Assembly (NCBI GenBank): GCA_029777145.1
Contig: JAKOSS010000147.1
Span: 1-7,945, forward strand
DNA from: Acidobacteriota bacterium
GTDB lineage: Bacteria > Acidobacteriota > Blastocatellia > Pyrinomonadales > Pyrinomonadaceae
Length of the DNA stretch: 7,945 nt
Direction: 5' to 3'
The first letter of the stretch is position 1. Each line of letters opens with the position of its first letter. The notes below the pieces were generated by a model, which worked only from the letters and a program-made list of their open reading frames with translations, searched no databases and was not told the DNA's origin. Shown here one piece after another: positions 1 to 5,683 of the stretch. A program made the translations under genes and the position numbers.

Positions 1-354
1 AATGTACTTGCCCTGATTGTTTTTGATCGTATCGTCGCGTGTTTTTTCGGCTTGTGCGCCGGCGGCGGCCTGAAGGGTTTCGGTGTAGTCGAGCGAAAGG
101 GTGTCGAAGATGACGTCGGCGACGATCGGGTGCGAAGATCGAATGAACGACTCGCTGCAGCATGTGCATTCCTGAAAATGCAACCAGACGACGGGTGGAC
201 GCGGCTTGTTCTCGAACGCTTCGACAACTTGGGCCAGTCCTGAAAGTTCCAAACCGGCAGCGGCGGTGGCCAGTCCGCAGAAGAGCAGAAAGTCGCGCCT
301 CGAGTATCCCTTGGCATCCATCGCCTGCCGGATCGTCGGAATTTCTTTTTGCAT
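1..354 (-). CDS. hyaA: [NiFe]-hydrogenase small subunit, oxygen-tolerant group 1 type (N-terminal part, runs off the window)
   Basis: The visible 118 codons encode the start of the electron-transfer subunit of a periplasm-facing uptake hydrogenase, which passes electrons from H2 oxidation through three iron-sulfur clusters. Residues 18-23 (SRRDFL) are a twin-arginine export motif, followed by a hydrophobic stretch to about residue 46, where a signal peptide could be cut. After it come VVWLHFQECTCCSESFIRSS and the SLDYTETLQAAAGAQAE block, both diagnostic of the family. The CTCC motif (Cys63, Cys65, Cys66) contains the extra cysteine that in E. coli Hyd-1 and Ralstonia MBH helps hold the oxygen-resistant [4Fe-3S] proximal cluster. 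The remaining cluster cysteines lie beyond the window. The ATG has a good AGGAGG site 4 nt upstream. The large subunit and maturation genes are expected further left. Family assignment is firm; the subgroup is inferred, and the symbol follows the E. coli homologue. Confidence 0.93.
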   Translation of the reverse strand, partial: MQKEIPTIRQAMDAKGYSRRDFLLFCGLATAAAGLELSGLAQVVEAFENKPRPPVVWLHFQECTCCSESFIRSSHPIVADVIFDTLSLDYTETLQAAAGAQAEKTRDDTIKNNQGKYI

Positions 355-358
355 AGAA

Positions 359-376
359 CCTCCTGATTTCAGGAGG
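359..376 (-). promoter_or_regulatory. Shine-Dalgarno site inside a perfect palindrome, upstream of the hydrogenase gene
   Basis: Read on the minus strand, CCTCCTGA and TCAGGAGG form 8-base arms around two A residues. The second arm contains the AGGAGG ribosome binding site 4 nt before the ATG at 354. In RNA this gives a 7-bp stem with a 4-nt loop that would hide the whole site. The palindrome is seen directly; a role in translational control is inference. Confidence 0.5.
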
Positions 377-527
377 GCCGCTTTACGAAAGAATTACTTC
401 CCGGAGTGTTCGTTCAAAATTACAAGTCGGCTCTCTCGCGATGACCCTACCCGAAAGAAAAACCTGAATCTTCCCAAATCAATTGAATTGAATTCCCAAA
501 ACGAAAAAGACAATTTCGGTGGGTGTG

Positions 528-543
528 TGCGAATTTCGTTCCA
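528..543 (-). promoter_or_regulatory. Candidate sigma-54 (-24/-12) promoter for the hydrogenase operon
   Basis: The minus strand reads TGGAACGAAATTCGCA, close to the sigma-54 consensus TGGCACG-N4-TTGCA. The invariant GG and GC are separated by exactly 10 nt, and there are two mismatches elsewhere. Transcription would start near 517, leaving a leader of roughly 160 nt. Ralstonia membrane-bound hydrogenase is known to be sigma-54 dependent, which makes this plausible. No activator binding site was recognised, and a chance match is possible. Confidence 0.35.
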
Positions 544-642
544 AAACACTGACTGCAGCGTTTTCGGGCGTGCGATCGGTCGACGGTGCGAAATACTAAG
601 CAGAATCGACACGCGAGGACGTGAATTTTTCCGCGCAGATTT

Positions 643-690
643 GAAGTTTGGGAAGTTGGAAAGTCTTGGAAGTTTTGGAAGTTTGTGGGG
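643..690. repeat. Degenerate inverted copy of the CTTCCCAAA tandem repeat
   Basis: The plus strand here reads as degenerate GGGAAGTTT-like units (AAGTTTGGGAAG, then TTGGAAGTTTTGGAAGTTTG). This is the reverse complement of the long array that begins at 756. The two blocks are about 65 bp apart and could pair into long imperfect hairpins. Confidence 0.7.
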
Positions 691-712
691 CAAATCCTCG
701 CCCGCTCTCCCC

Positions 713-740
713 TTCACCCGTTCACCCGTTCCCCCGTTCC
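713..740. repeat. Short 8-bp tandem repeat (TTCACCCG, about 3.5 units)
   Basis: Two exact TTCACCCG units at 713-728 are followed by TTCCCCCG (729-736) and a half unit. It sits between the inverted block at 643-690 and the main array at 756. Nothing suggests that it is coding. Confidence 0.65.
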
Positions 741-755
741 GCACTCTTTCCTCAG

Positions 756-1175
756 TTTCCCAAACTTCCCAAACCTCCCAAACTTCCCAATTTCCCAAGC
801 TTCCCAAGCTTCCCAAACTTCCCAAACTTCCCAAACTTCCCAAACTTCCCAACTTCCCAAATTTCCCAATTTCCCAAACTTCCCAATTTCCCAAACTTCA
901 CAACTTCCCAAACTTCCCAAACTTCCCAAACTTCCCAAACTTCCCAAACTTCCCAAACTTCCCAAACTTCCCAAACTTCCCAACTTCCCAAACTTCCCAA
1001 CTTCCCAAACTTCCCAACTTCCTAAACTTCCCAAACTTCCCAAACTTCACAATTTCCCAAACTTCCCAATTTCCCAAACTTCCTAAACTTCCCAAACTTC
1101 CCAAACTTCACAACTTCCCAAACTTCACAACTTCCCAAACTTCCCAAACTTCCCAAACTTCCCAAACTTTCTAAA
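756..1175. repeat. 48-unit tandem array of CTTCCCAAA, G-quadruplex-capable on the minus strand
   Basis: By hand count the array has 48 contiguous units: 36 of 9 bp (mostly CTTCCCAAA) and 12 of 8 bp that lack the last A. Variants include TTTCCCAA(A), CTTCACAA (four times, always the 8-bp form), CTTCCTAAA and, at the end, CTTTCTAAA. The plus strand is nearly free of G. The minus strand carries GGG about every 8-9 bases with 5-6 nt loops, which meets the usual G3-N(1-7) quadruplex rule over long stretches (units 1-16 and 18-30 are uninterrupted). The mixed unit length breaks every reading frame, so it is non-coding. It fills the space before rluB; the last bases before that gene (TTCACAACTT) still resemble a unit. 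Confidence 0.95.
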
Positions 1176-1197
1176 CTTTTGTTACCATTCACAACTT

Positions 1198-2055
1198 ATG
1201 CTCGAACGCTTGAACAAGCTTATCGCCCGGGCCGGAATCGCGTCGCGGCGGGGTGCCGACGAACTGATCGCGGCCGGTGAAGTATCCGTCAACGGCGAGA
1301 TCGTGACCGATCTCGGACGCAAGGCCGACCCCGAATCGGATCACATCAAGGTCGGCGGGAAACTGATCAACCCAAAGATCACAAAACACGAGAAATCGTA
1401 CATCCTGTTGAACAAGCCGAAGGGATATCTGTCGAGCGCCGCCGATCCGGAAGGCCGTCCGCTCGTCGTCGATCTCGTCAAAGGCTATGGAAAACTGCAT
1501 CCGGTCGGACGCCTGGACTTCAACACCGAAGGCTTGCTGATCCTCACCAACGACGGCGAGTTCACGAACCTCGTCGCGGGCTCAAAACTCATCCCGAAAG
1601 TCTACGAGGTCAAGGTCAAAGGCCTGCCCAACGCCAATGCGATCAACAAGCTGCGGCGCGGCATCAGGCTCGACGACGGATTCAAGACCGCTCCGGCGGA
1701 GATCCGCGAGCTGAAATCGACCGACAAAAACGGCTGGTACGAAGTGACGCTCTACGAGGGACACAATCAACAGATCAGGAAGATGTTCGACTCGGTCGGA
1801 CACTCGGTCGTGAAGCTGCGCCGTATCGCGATCGGGAGCATCGATTACGACCGCCTTCCGATTGGCGCGTATCGTGAGCTGGACGCGGACGAGGTCGCAT
1901 CGTTCTCGCGGCCGATCAAACGCAAGCCCGCCAAACCGCCGGTCGAGCCTTCGCCGAGAAAGTCGAAACCGCCCGCACGCTCAAAAAAAACGTCGTCTGC
2001 CCGTCCGAACACGACCGCGAACAAACCGCGGCGAACAGCGAGACCCAAACGTTGA
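1198..2055 (+). CDS. rluB: 23S rRNA pseudouridine synthase, RluB/RsuA family
   Basis: This cytoplasmic enzyme of 285 residues converts a specific uridine to pseudouridine in ribosomal RNA, in RluB most likely in helix 80-90 of 23S rRNA. Residues 1-58 form an S4 RNA-binding domain (MLERLNKLIARAGIASRRGA start, VSVNG). The catalytic domain begins at LLNKPKG (70-76) and contains the signature HPVGRLDFNTEGLLILTNDG with catalytic Asp107. The EGHNQQIRKMF block (187-197) is the conserved C-terminal motif. Residues from about 237 form a Lys/Arg/Pro-rich, probably disordered tail, common in this family and likely to contact RNA. ATG 1198 gives the standard family N-terminus, but no Shine-Dalgarno sequence precedes it because the tandem array runs almost to the start. 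The stop overlaps the next gene by 4 bp. RluB is the best fit; RsuA or RluE/F relatives are less likely. Confidence 0.92.
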   Translation: MLERLNKLIARAGIASRRGADELIAAGEVSVNGEIVTDLGRKADPESDHIKVGGKLINPKITKHEKSYILLNKPKGYLSSAADPEGRPLVVDLVKGYGKLHPVGRLDFNTEGLLILTNDGEFTNLVAGSKLIPKVYEVKVKGLPNANAINKLRRGIRLDDGFKTAPAEIRELKSTDKNGWYEVTLYEGHNQQIRKMFDSVGHSVVKLRRIAIGSIDYDRLPIGAYRELDADEVASFSRPIKRKPAKPPVEPSPRKSKPPARSKKTSSARPNTTANKPRRTARPKR

Positions 2056-2420
2056 ACTCCGGAAGCTACCAACTTTCGATCAGCGTCCGCCGTCCGGTAT
2101 CGATACTTGTCGGATCACTTGGCGAGGTCACATTCGCCGCCGGCGACTACGTCTACACGGGCAGCGCGATGCGGAACCTTGCGGCCCGCGTCGCCCGTCA
2201 TCAAAAAACTTCCAAAAAACTCCGCTGGCACATCGACTATCTCCTGAACGATCCTGAGGTTTGGATCACCGACATCGGAATTTTTCCATCCGAGAACCGC
2301 GAAGAATGCGACCGCAATCTCGCCCTCATCGCCTCGGGAGCAACTGTTCCCGTCCCGCGGTTCGGTTCGTCCGACTGCCGCCGCTGCCCCGCTCATCTTG
2401 TTGCATTGCGCTTGCGCTGA
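2052..2420 (+). CDS. DUF123 / GIY-YIG (Uri-like) nuclease family protein
   Basis: This small protein of 122 residues resembles the DUF123 family (COG1833), a GIY-YIG-related group of putative nucleases that in some archaea is fused to endonuclease III. Recognisable blocks are SYQLSISV near the start, the GDYVYTGSA strand (31-39), the RWHIDYLL block (58-65) and the C-terminal FGSSDCRRCPAHL, where the GSSDC motif is a hallmark. The start codon is TTG, overlapping the rluB stop in TTGA, which indicates translational coupling. No upstream in-frame start extends it usefully, and the protein already begins where family members do. Its cellular role is not established, and the link with rRNA modification is positional only. 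Confidence 0.85.
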   Translation: MNSGSYQLSISVRRPVSILVGSLGEVTFAAGDYVYTGSAMRNLAARVARHQKTSKKLRWHIDYLLNDPEVWITDIGIFPSENREECDRNLALIASGATVPVPRFGSSDCRRCPAHLVALRLR

Positions 2421-2424
2421 TCGC

Positions 2425-2448
2425 CCGACGAAGCGAAATCTTCGACGG
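2425..2448 (+). terminator. Hairpin directly after the rluB-DUF123 unit
   Basis: CCG-A-CGAAG pairs with CTTCG-A-CGG around a 6-nt loop, giving eight base pairs interrupted by one A-A mismatch. It starts 4 nt after the stop codon. There is no T-run behind it, so it may act as a 3' end stabiliser or weak terminator rather than a classical intrinsic terminator. Confidence 0.35.
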
Positions 2449-2461
2449 AGACTCCCGAATC

Positions 2462-2489
2462 TTGAATTTTGACTTTTGAATCTTAGATT
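2462..2489. repeat. Four 7-bp tandem units (TTGAATT family)
   Basis: The heptads TTGAATT, TTGACTT and TTGAATC, and a degenerate TTAGATT, follow each other without gaps. The same heptad family occurs again at 4496-4523. They resemble the short tandemly repeated (STRR) heptamers known from cyanobacteria. TTGACT or TTGAAT within it could also serve as a -35 box for the downstream gene. Confidence 0.6.
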
Positions 2490-2504
2490 ATGTCAGGATA
2501 ATCT
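2485..2504 (+). promoter_or_regulatory. Inverted repeat just upstream of the acyl-CoA dehydrogenase start
   Basis: AGATTAT and ATAATCT form perfect 7-bp arms around 6 nt (GTCAGG), ending 15 nt before the ATG. GATAAT at 2497-2502 inside the right half resembles a -10 box, with TTGAAT at 2476-2481 as a short-spaced (15 nt) -35 candidate. An operator of the TetR type, or a leader hairpin, are both possible. No regulator can be named. Confidence 0.35.
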
Positions 2505-2519
2505 TTCTTTATACACACC

Positions 2520-3662
2520 ATGAACTTTGAATTGTCAGACGAACAGTTGCAGATAAAAATGAGCGTCCGCGAGTTCGCGGAAAGTGAGATCGCGCCGCAC
2601 GCGCTTGAATGGGATGAGACGCAGCACTTCCCCGACGAACTGCGGCCGAAACTCGCCGAACTCGGTCTTTTAGGCGTGATCTTTCCGGAAGAATTCGGCG
2701 GCGCCGGAATGGGATACGTTGAATACTCGACGATCATCGAGGAGCTCGGCCGCGTATGCGGAGCGGTCGGACTATCCGTGGCGGCGCATAATTCCCTGTG
2801 CTCGAACCATATCTACATGTTTGGTACGGAGTCGCAGAAACAGAAATATCTCGTGCCGCTGACGCAGGGAGAAAGCTGGGGCGCCTGGGGACTGACGGAA
2901 TCGATGGCCGGCTCCGACGCTTCCGGAACGCGCACGACCGCGGTCGAAACCGACGGCGGCTGGAAGGTCAACGGCTCGAAGAATTTCATCACGCACGCGA
3001 TCTCGTGCAACACTCTCGTCGCGGTCGCCGTCACCGACAAAGACAAAGGAAGCAAGGGAATCTCGGCGTTCATCTTCGACAAATCGATGGCCGGTTTCCG
3101 CCCGGACAAAAAGGAAAACAAGGTTGGGATGCGGGCCTCGGAAACGGCGTCGGTCGTTTTCGAGGACTGCTTCGTTCCATCGGGCAACTTGCTCGGAAAC
3201 ACGGGCGAGGGATTTCTCCAGGCGATGCAGATCCTTGACGGCGGACGCATCTCGATCGCCAGCTTGAGCGTCGGGATCGCCCAGGGCGCCTACGAAGCCG
3301 CGGTCAAATATGCGAAGGAACGCGAGCAGTTCGGCAAGCCGATCGCCGATTTTCAGGCGATCCAGTTCAAGCTTGCCGACATGGCGACGCAGATCGAATG
3401 CGCGCGCCTCCTGACGCTTCAGGCCGCCGCACTCAAGGATGCCGGAAAGAAAGTAACGAAACATTCGGCGATGGCGAAGATGTACGCTTCGGAGGTCGCC
3501 GTCCGAGTTTCCGAGGAATCGGTCCAGATCCACGGCGGCTATGGCTATACGAAAGACTATCCGGCGGAAAAATATTGGCGCGATTCGAAACTTTGCACCA
3601 TCGGCGAAGGTACTAGTGAGATCCAGAGAATCGTGATCGCCAAGCATCTTCTCCGGTCGTAG
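2520..3662 (+). CDS. Acyl-CoA dehydrogenase (short-chain/butyryl or branched-chain type)
   Basis: This FAD enzyme of 380 residues, the usual length for the soluble family, introduces the alpha-beta double bond into acyl-CoA and hands electrons to electron-transfer flavoprotein. The alpha-helical N-domain covers about 1-115. The first family signature [10 protein letters not shown] spans 124-133, followed by a substrate/FAD strand ([12 protein letters not shown]). The second signature spans 336-355 (QIHGGYGY at its start). Glu363 in GEGTSEIQR sits where SCAD and MCAD carry their catalytic base. It is intact from start to stop. There is no evident Shine-Dalgarno sequence before ATG 2520. With meaB and the epimerase nearby, a role in branched-chain amino acid or short-chain fatty acid breakdown is likely. 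Exact chain-length specificity cannot be read from the sequence. Confidence 0.93.
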   Translation: MNFELSDEQLQIKMSVREFAESEIAPHALEWDETQHFPDELRPKLAELGLLGVIFPEEFGGAGMGYVEYSTIIEELGRVCGAVGLSVAAHNSLCSNHIYMFGTESQKQKYLVPLTQGESWGAWGLTESMAGSDASGTRTTAVETDGGWKVNGSKNFITHAISCNTLVAVAVTDKDKGSKGISAFIFDKSMAGFRPDKKENKVGMRASETASVVFEDCFVPSGNLLGNTGEGFLQAMQILDGGRISIASLSVGIAQGAYEAAVKYAKEREQFGKPIADFQAIQFKLADMATQIECARLLTLQAAALKDAGKKVTKHSAMAKMYASEVAVRVSEESVQIHGGYGYTKDYPAEKYWRDSKLCTIGEGTSEIQRIVIAKHLLRS

Positions 3663-3687
3663 ATCGTGACCGGAATTGCGACGATCT
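3661..3687 (+). terminator. Weak hairpin overlapping the acyl-CoA dehydrogenase stop codon
   Basis: AGATCGT (starting inside the TAG stop) and ACGATCT form a 7-bp stem with a 13-nt loop, followed only by TTAAAT. It could mark the end of the transcript, and an independent promoter follows at 3706, but the T-tract is poor. Confidence 0.3.
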
Positions 3688-3705
3688 TAAATCTGTGCAA
3701 CATCG

Positions 3706-3734
3706 TTGCATTTATGAAACATACCGCATATAAT
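3706..3734 (+). promoter_or_regulatory. Housekeeping (sigma-70 type) promoter of the DinB gene
   Basis: TTGCAT (3706-3711) and a perfect TATAAT (3729-3734) are separated by 17 bp, the ideal spacing. Transcription should start near 3741, giving a leader of about 60 nt. An AAGGAG ribosome binding site at 3789-3794 lies 7 nt before the ATG at 3802. This is one of the clearest promoters in the window and marks the downstream gene as its own transcription unit. Confidence 0.8.
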
Positions 3735-3801
3735 CGGGTTCCCTTTTCAAACGGAATCGGGTTACAAGACATCAGGCAAATAGATTTCAAGGAGTAAATT
3801 A

Positions 3802-4326
3802 ATGGAAACTGCAACCGCAAAGACTTACAACATCGCGACCGGAATCGCCGGCGAACTCGAGCACGAGATCCAAACGACCAAGAACTGCGTCAGCCGTTTG
3901 ACTGCCGATAAATTTGACTGGCAGCCGCATGAAAAGTCGATGACGCTCGGGCGATTGGCAAACCACGTCGTCGAAATGTTCAATTGGGTCGCCGTCACCT
4001 GCAAAACGTCGCAGCTCGATTTCGCCGCCGGCGATTACAAGGCGATCGCGGCAACGAACGGCGAGGAGCTCGTCGCGGAATTGGAGCGTCTTTCGGGCGA
4101 GGCGCTGGAAGCGTTGAAATCGACATCGGACGAGGAAATGCACGAACCGTGGTCGCTGAAGAACGGCGACGTCACGTATTTCACGATGCCGAAGGTCGCG
4201 ACGCTCCGGACGTTCTGTCTGAACCATATCTGGCACCATCGCGGACAGCTCACTGTCTACATGCGCCTCAACGACATCCCGGTCCCGTCGATCTACGGGC
4301 CGTCAGCCGACGAAGGCCAAATGTAA
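3802..4326 (+). CDS. DinB-family metal-binding four-helix protein
   Basis: The protein has 174 residues, typical for the DinB/YfiT-like superfamily of four-helix bundles. The family metal site is visible: His55 (LANHVVEM), and His142 and His146 in NHIWHHRGQL near the C-terminus, the usual three-histidine pattern. Helix 1 starts at about residue 14 and contains the common TADKFDWQPHEKSM turn that precedes the first metal helix. Members include thiol-dependent S-transferases (bacillithiol, mycothiol) and DNA-damage-induced proteins, but most, like this one, have no proven substrate. It has a strong promoter and Shine-Dalgarno sequence of its own and a hairpin downstream, so it is probably monocistronic. 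No LexA-type box was recognised. Confidence 0.88.
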   Translation: METATAKTYNIATGIAGELEHEIQTTKNCVSRLTADKFDWQPHEKSMTLGRLANHVVEMFNWVAVTCKTSQLDFAAGDYKAIAATNGEELVAELERLSGEALEALKSTSDEEMHEPWSLKNGDVTYFTMPKVATLRTFCLNHIWHHRGQLTVYMRLNDIPVPSIYGPSADEGQM

Positions 4327-4408
4327 TCGCATTTGGGTATTTGGATCGGGGATTTTGGAATTTGGATCTGATGAACGTACCGGTTCGGTGATCCGGTCCC
4401 AGATCAAC

Positions 4409-4445
4409 AGGGACGCTTCGGGGCATTTGACCGTCGCGTCCCTTT
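4409..4445 (+). terminator. Terminator-like hairpin downstream of the DinB gene
   Basis: AGGGACGC (4409-4416) pairs perfectly with GCGTCCCT (4436-4443). Inside the loop CGG and CCG can add three pairs. The stem is followed by TTTCCATTT, a weak T-tract. A smaller ACCGG/CCGGT inverted repeat lies just upstream at 4379-4397. It probably ends the DinB transcript, but lies 83 bp past the stop. Confidence 0.45.
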
Positions 4446-4455
4446 CCATTTGCGG

Positions 4456-4479
4456 TTTCGGATTTTGCGATTTTGGATT
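4456..4479. repeat. Three degenerate 8-bp units (TTTNGGAT type)
   Basis: TTTCGGAT, TTTGCGAT and TTTGGATT follow each other without gaps. Similar but irregular GGATTTTGG / AATTTGGATC text occurs at 4331-4369. No coding or RNA feature is evident here. Confidence 0.45.
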
Positions 4480-4495
4480 TAGTGTTCGAACTGCA

Positions 4496-4523
4496 CTGAA
4501 TCTTGAACATTGAATTTTGAATG
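4496..4523. repeat. Four 7-bp tandem units (TTGAATT family), second site
   Basis: The heptads CTGAATC, TTGAACA, TTGAATT and TTGAATG are contiguous and belong to the same family as the block at 2462-2489. Their presence in two separate intergenic regions argues for a dispersed repeat family rather than chance AT-richness. Confidence 0.55.
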
Positions 4524-4585
4524 TGGAGTTTCGATTTGCCCGTCGCTACTGCTCCCGGTTCTGACTTTGCCGCTCCGGGAGCCGT

Positions 4586-4679
4586 CTTCCCGAACTTCCC
4601 GAACTTTCCAAACTTCCTCAACTTTAGGGTCCGCCCGCTGACGCAGGCGGTACTGACTTCCCAGACTTCCTCAACTTTG
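4586..4679. repeat. Second locus of 9-bp CTTCCC-type units, interleaved with a palindromic element
   Basis: Units CTTCCCGAA (twice), CTTTCCAAA and CTTCCTCAA occupy 4586-4621. CTTCCCAGA and CTTCCTCAA occupy 4657-4674. They are clearly related to the CTTCCCAAA units at 756-1175, about 3.4 kb away, but more diverged. Here they abut both copies of the 46-bp repeat. Confidence 0.7.
4612..4657 (+). repeat. 46-bp direct repeat, copy 1, with palindromic core
   Basis: It is identical to the copy at 4665-4710 except for one base (A4626 versus G4679). The last 27 bp (4631-4657) hold the core: CCGCCCGC and GCAGGCGG pair around TGAC with one C-A mismatch, followed by TACTGAC. The reverse-strand RNA folds better because the mismatch becomes a U-G pair. 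Confidence 0.9.
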
Positions 4680-4710
4680 GGGTCCGCCCGCTGACGCAGG
4701 CGGTACTGAC
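4665..4710 (+). repeat. 46-bp direct repeat, copy 2, with palindromic core
   Basis: This is the second copy at a 53-bp period; its core lies at 4684-4710. Its final CTGACA (4706-4711) could act as a -35 box with a weak GAGAAT -10 at 4730-4735 (18-bp spacing), which would start transcription only a few bases before meaB. Confidence 0.9.
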
Positions 4711-4747
4711 AATTCCCCTGTTTAAATGCGAGAATTCCCTTTCCGCC

Positions 4748-5683
4748 ATGACACTCAGCGAATTGCTCGAAAAACTATTCCGCGGTGAGGCGCGCGCTGT
4801 CGCGCGGGCCATCTCGACGGTCGAAAATTCACTCGCCGATTCATCGGAGTTGATGAAGGCAGTCTTTCCGAGGACCGGAAACGCCGTCGTCATCGGCATC
4901 ACCGGCGCGCCGGGCGCCGGAAAGTCGTCGCTCGTCGACAAACTCGCGATGTCTTACAAGGATCGCGGCGAACGCGTCGGCATCATCGCCGTCGATCCGT
5001 CGAGTCCGTTCTCGGGCGGAGCCATCCTCGGCGATCGCATCAGAATGTCGACACTCGGCCTCGACAAGAATATTTTCATTCGCTCGATGGCGACGCGCGG
5101 CAATCTCGGCGGACTTTCGCGCGCTACAGTCGACGCCGTCGCGATCCTCGACGCCGCCGGCTTTGATAAGGTCATCGTCGAAACGGTCGGAGTCGGCCAG
5201 GACGAGGTCGAGATCGTGAAAACGGCGGATGTCTCGGTCGTGGTTCTCGTTCCCGGCATGGGCGATGACATTCAGGCGATCAAGGCCGGGATCATGGAGA
5301 TCGGCGATGTTTTCGTGATCAACAAGTCTGACCGCGAGGGCGTGATCCGCACGGAGAAGGAACTGCAGGCGCTGCTCGAACTCGCACACCGGCCGGACAT
5401 GTGGAATCCGCCGATCGTGAAAACCGTCGCAACCGAGAACAAAGGCATCGAAGATCTCGCGGCCGCCATCGAAAGCTATTACGAGTTTCAGCGGACCGGT
5501 GACAATCTCGAGCGCAGGAAGGCGATCGCCCGTTGGCGGCTGCTTGAATTGCTTCGCGAGAAATTGCTGGCGGATGTGCTGAAACGGAACGGCGCGGAGG
5601 AAATGATCGATGAATTGGCACTTGAGATCGCCGAAAAAAAGGGCAATCCGTACAGTGCGGTGGAAAAGATAGTTCGACTTTGA
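4748..5683 (+). CDS. meaB: MeaB/ArgK-type GTPase, chaperone of methylmalonyl-CoA mutase
   Basis: This G3E-family GTPase of 311 residues loads, protects and reactivates the adenosylcobalamin-dependent methylmalonyl-CoA mutase. It shows the Walker A loop GAPGAGKSS (53-61), the switch I region DPSSPFSGGAILGDRIRM (83-100), the ATRGNLGGLSRAT block (115-127), the switch/Walker B segment ETVGVGQDEVE (145-155) and the base-recognition motif NKSD (192-195). The helical C-terminal extension (about 260-311) is the dimerisation arm of this family. It lies directly upstream of methylmalonyl-CoA epimerase, which supports MeaB over other G3E proteins. ATG 4748 gives a normal N-terminus (LSELLEKLFRGEARAVARAIS), but no Shine-Dalgarno sequence is visible. 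The mutase subunits are not in this window. Confidence 0.95.
   Translation: MTLSELLEKLFRGEARAVARAISTVENSLADSSELMKAVFPRTGNAVVIGITGAPGAGKSSLVDKLAMSYKDRGERVGIIAVDPSSPFSGGAILGDRIRMSTLGLDKNIFIRSMATRGNLGGLSRATVDAVAILDAAGFDKVIVETVGVGQDEVEIVKTADVSVVVLVPGMGDDIQAIKAGIMEIGDVFVINKSDREGVIRTEKELQALLELAHRPDMWNPPIVKTVATENKGIEDLAAAIESYYEFQRTGDNLERRKAIARWRLLELLREKLLADVLKRNGAEEMIDELALEIAEKKGNPYSAVEKIVRL

Noticed and set aside
52..243. Small plus-strand frame within the first 350 bases
   Set aside because: It lies opposite the clear hydrogenase small-subunit coding sequence and has no supporting signal.
206..1174. Long open frame across the tandem array that would encode a repetitive FPN/LPK/TSQ protein
   Set aside because: The array mixes 8- and 9-bp units, so it shifts frame repeatedly; all frames of both strands look open simply because the unit lacks stop codons. 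There is no start with a ribosome binding site or plausible domain.
756..1175. CRISPR array
   Set aside because: Units are only 8-9 bp and contiguous, with no spacers and no cas genes nearby.
2772..3647. A 291-codon open frame opposite the acyl-CoA dehydrogenase
   Set aside because: The sense frame carries both family signatures and the catalytic Glu; the antisense frame has arginine/aspartate-rich composition typical of shadow frames.
4612..4710. Two-repeat mini CRISPR or att sites
   Set aside because: Only a 7-bp gap separates the two 46-bp copies, the gap is a CTTCCC-type unit fragment, and further copies occur elsewhere in inverted form; this fits a dispersed palindromic element.
4327..4747. 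Small RNA or riboswitch (for example cobalamin) in the gap before meaB
   Set aside because: A B12 riboswitch would be reasonable here, but I see no B12-box-like conserved core; the gap is accounted for by a hairpin and repeats.
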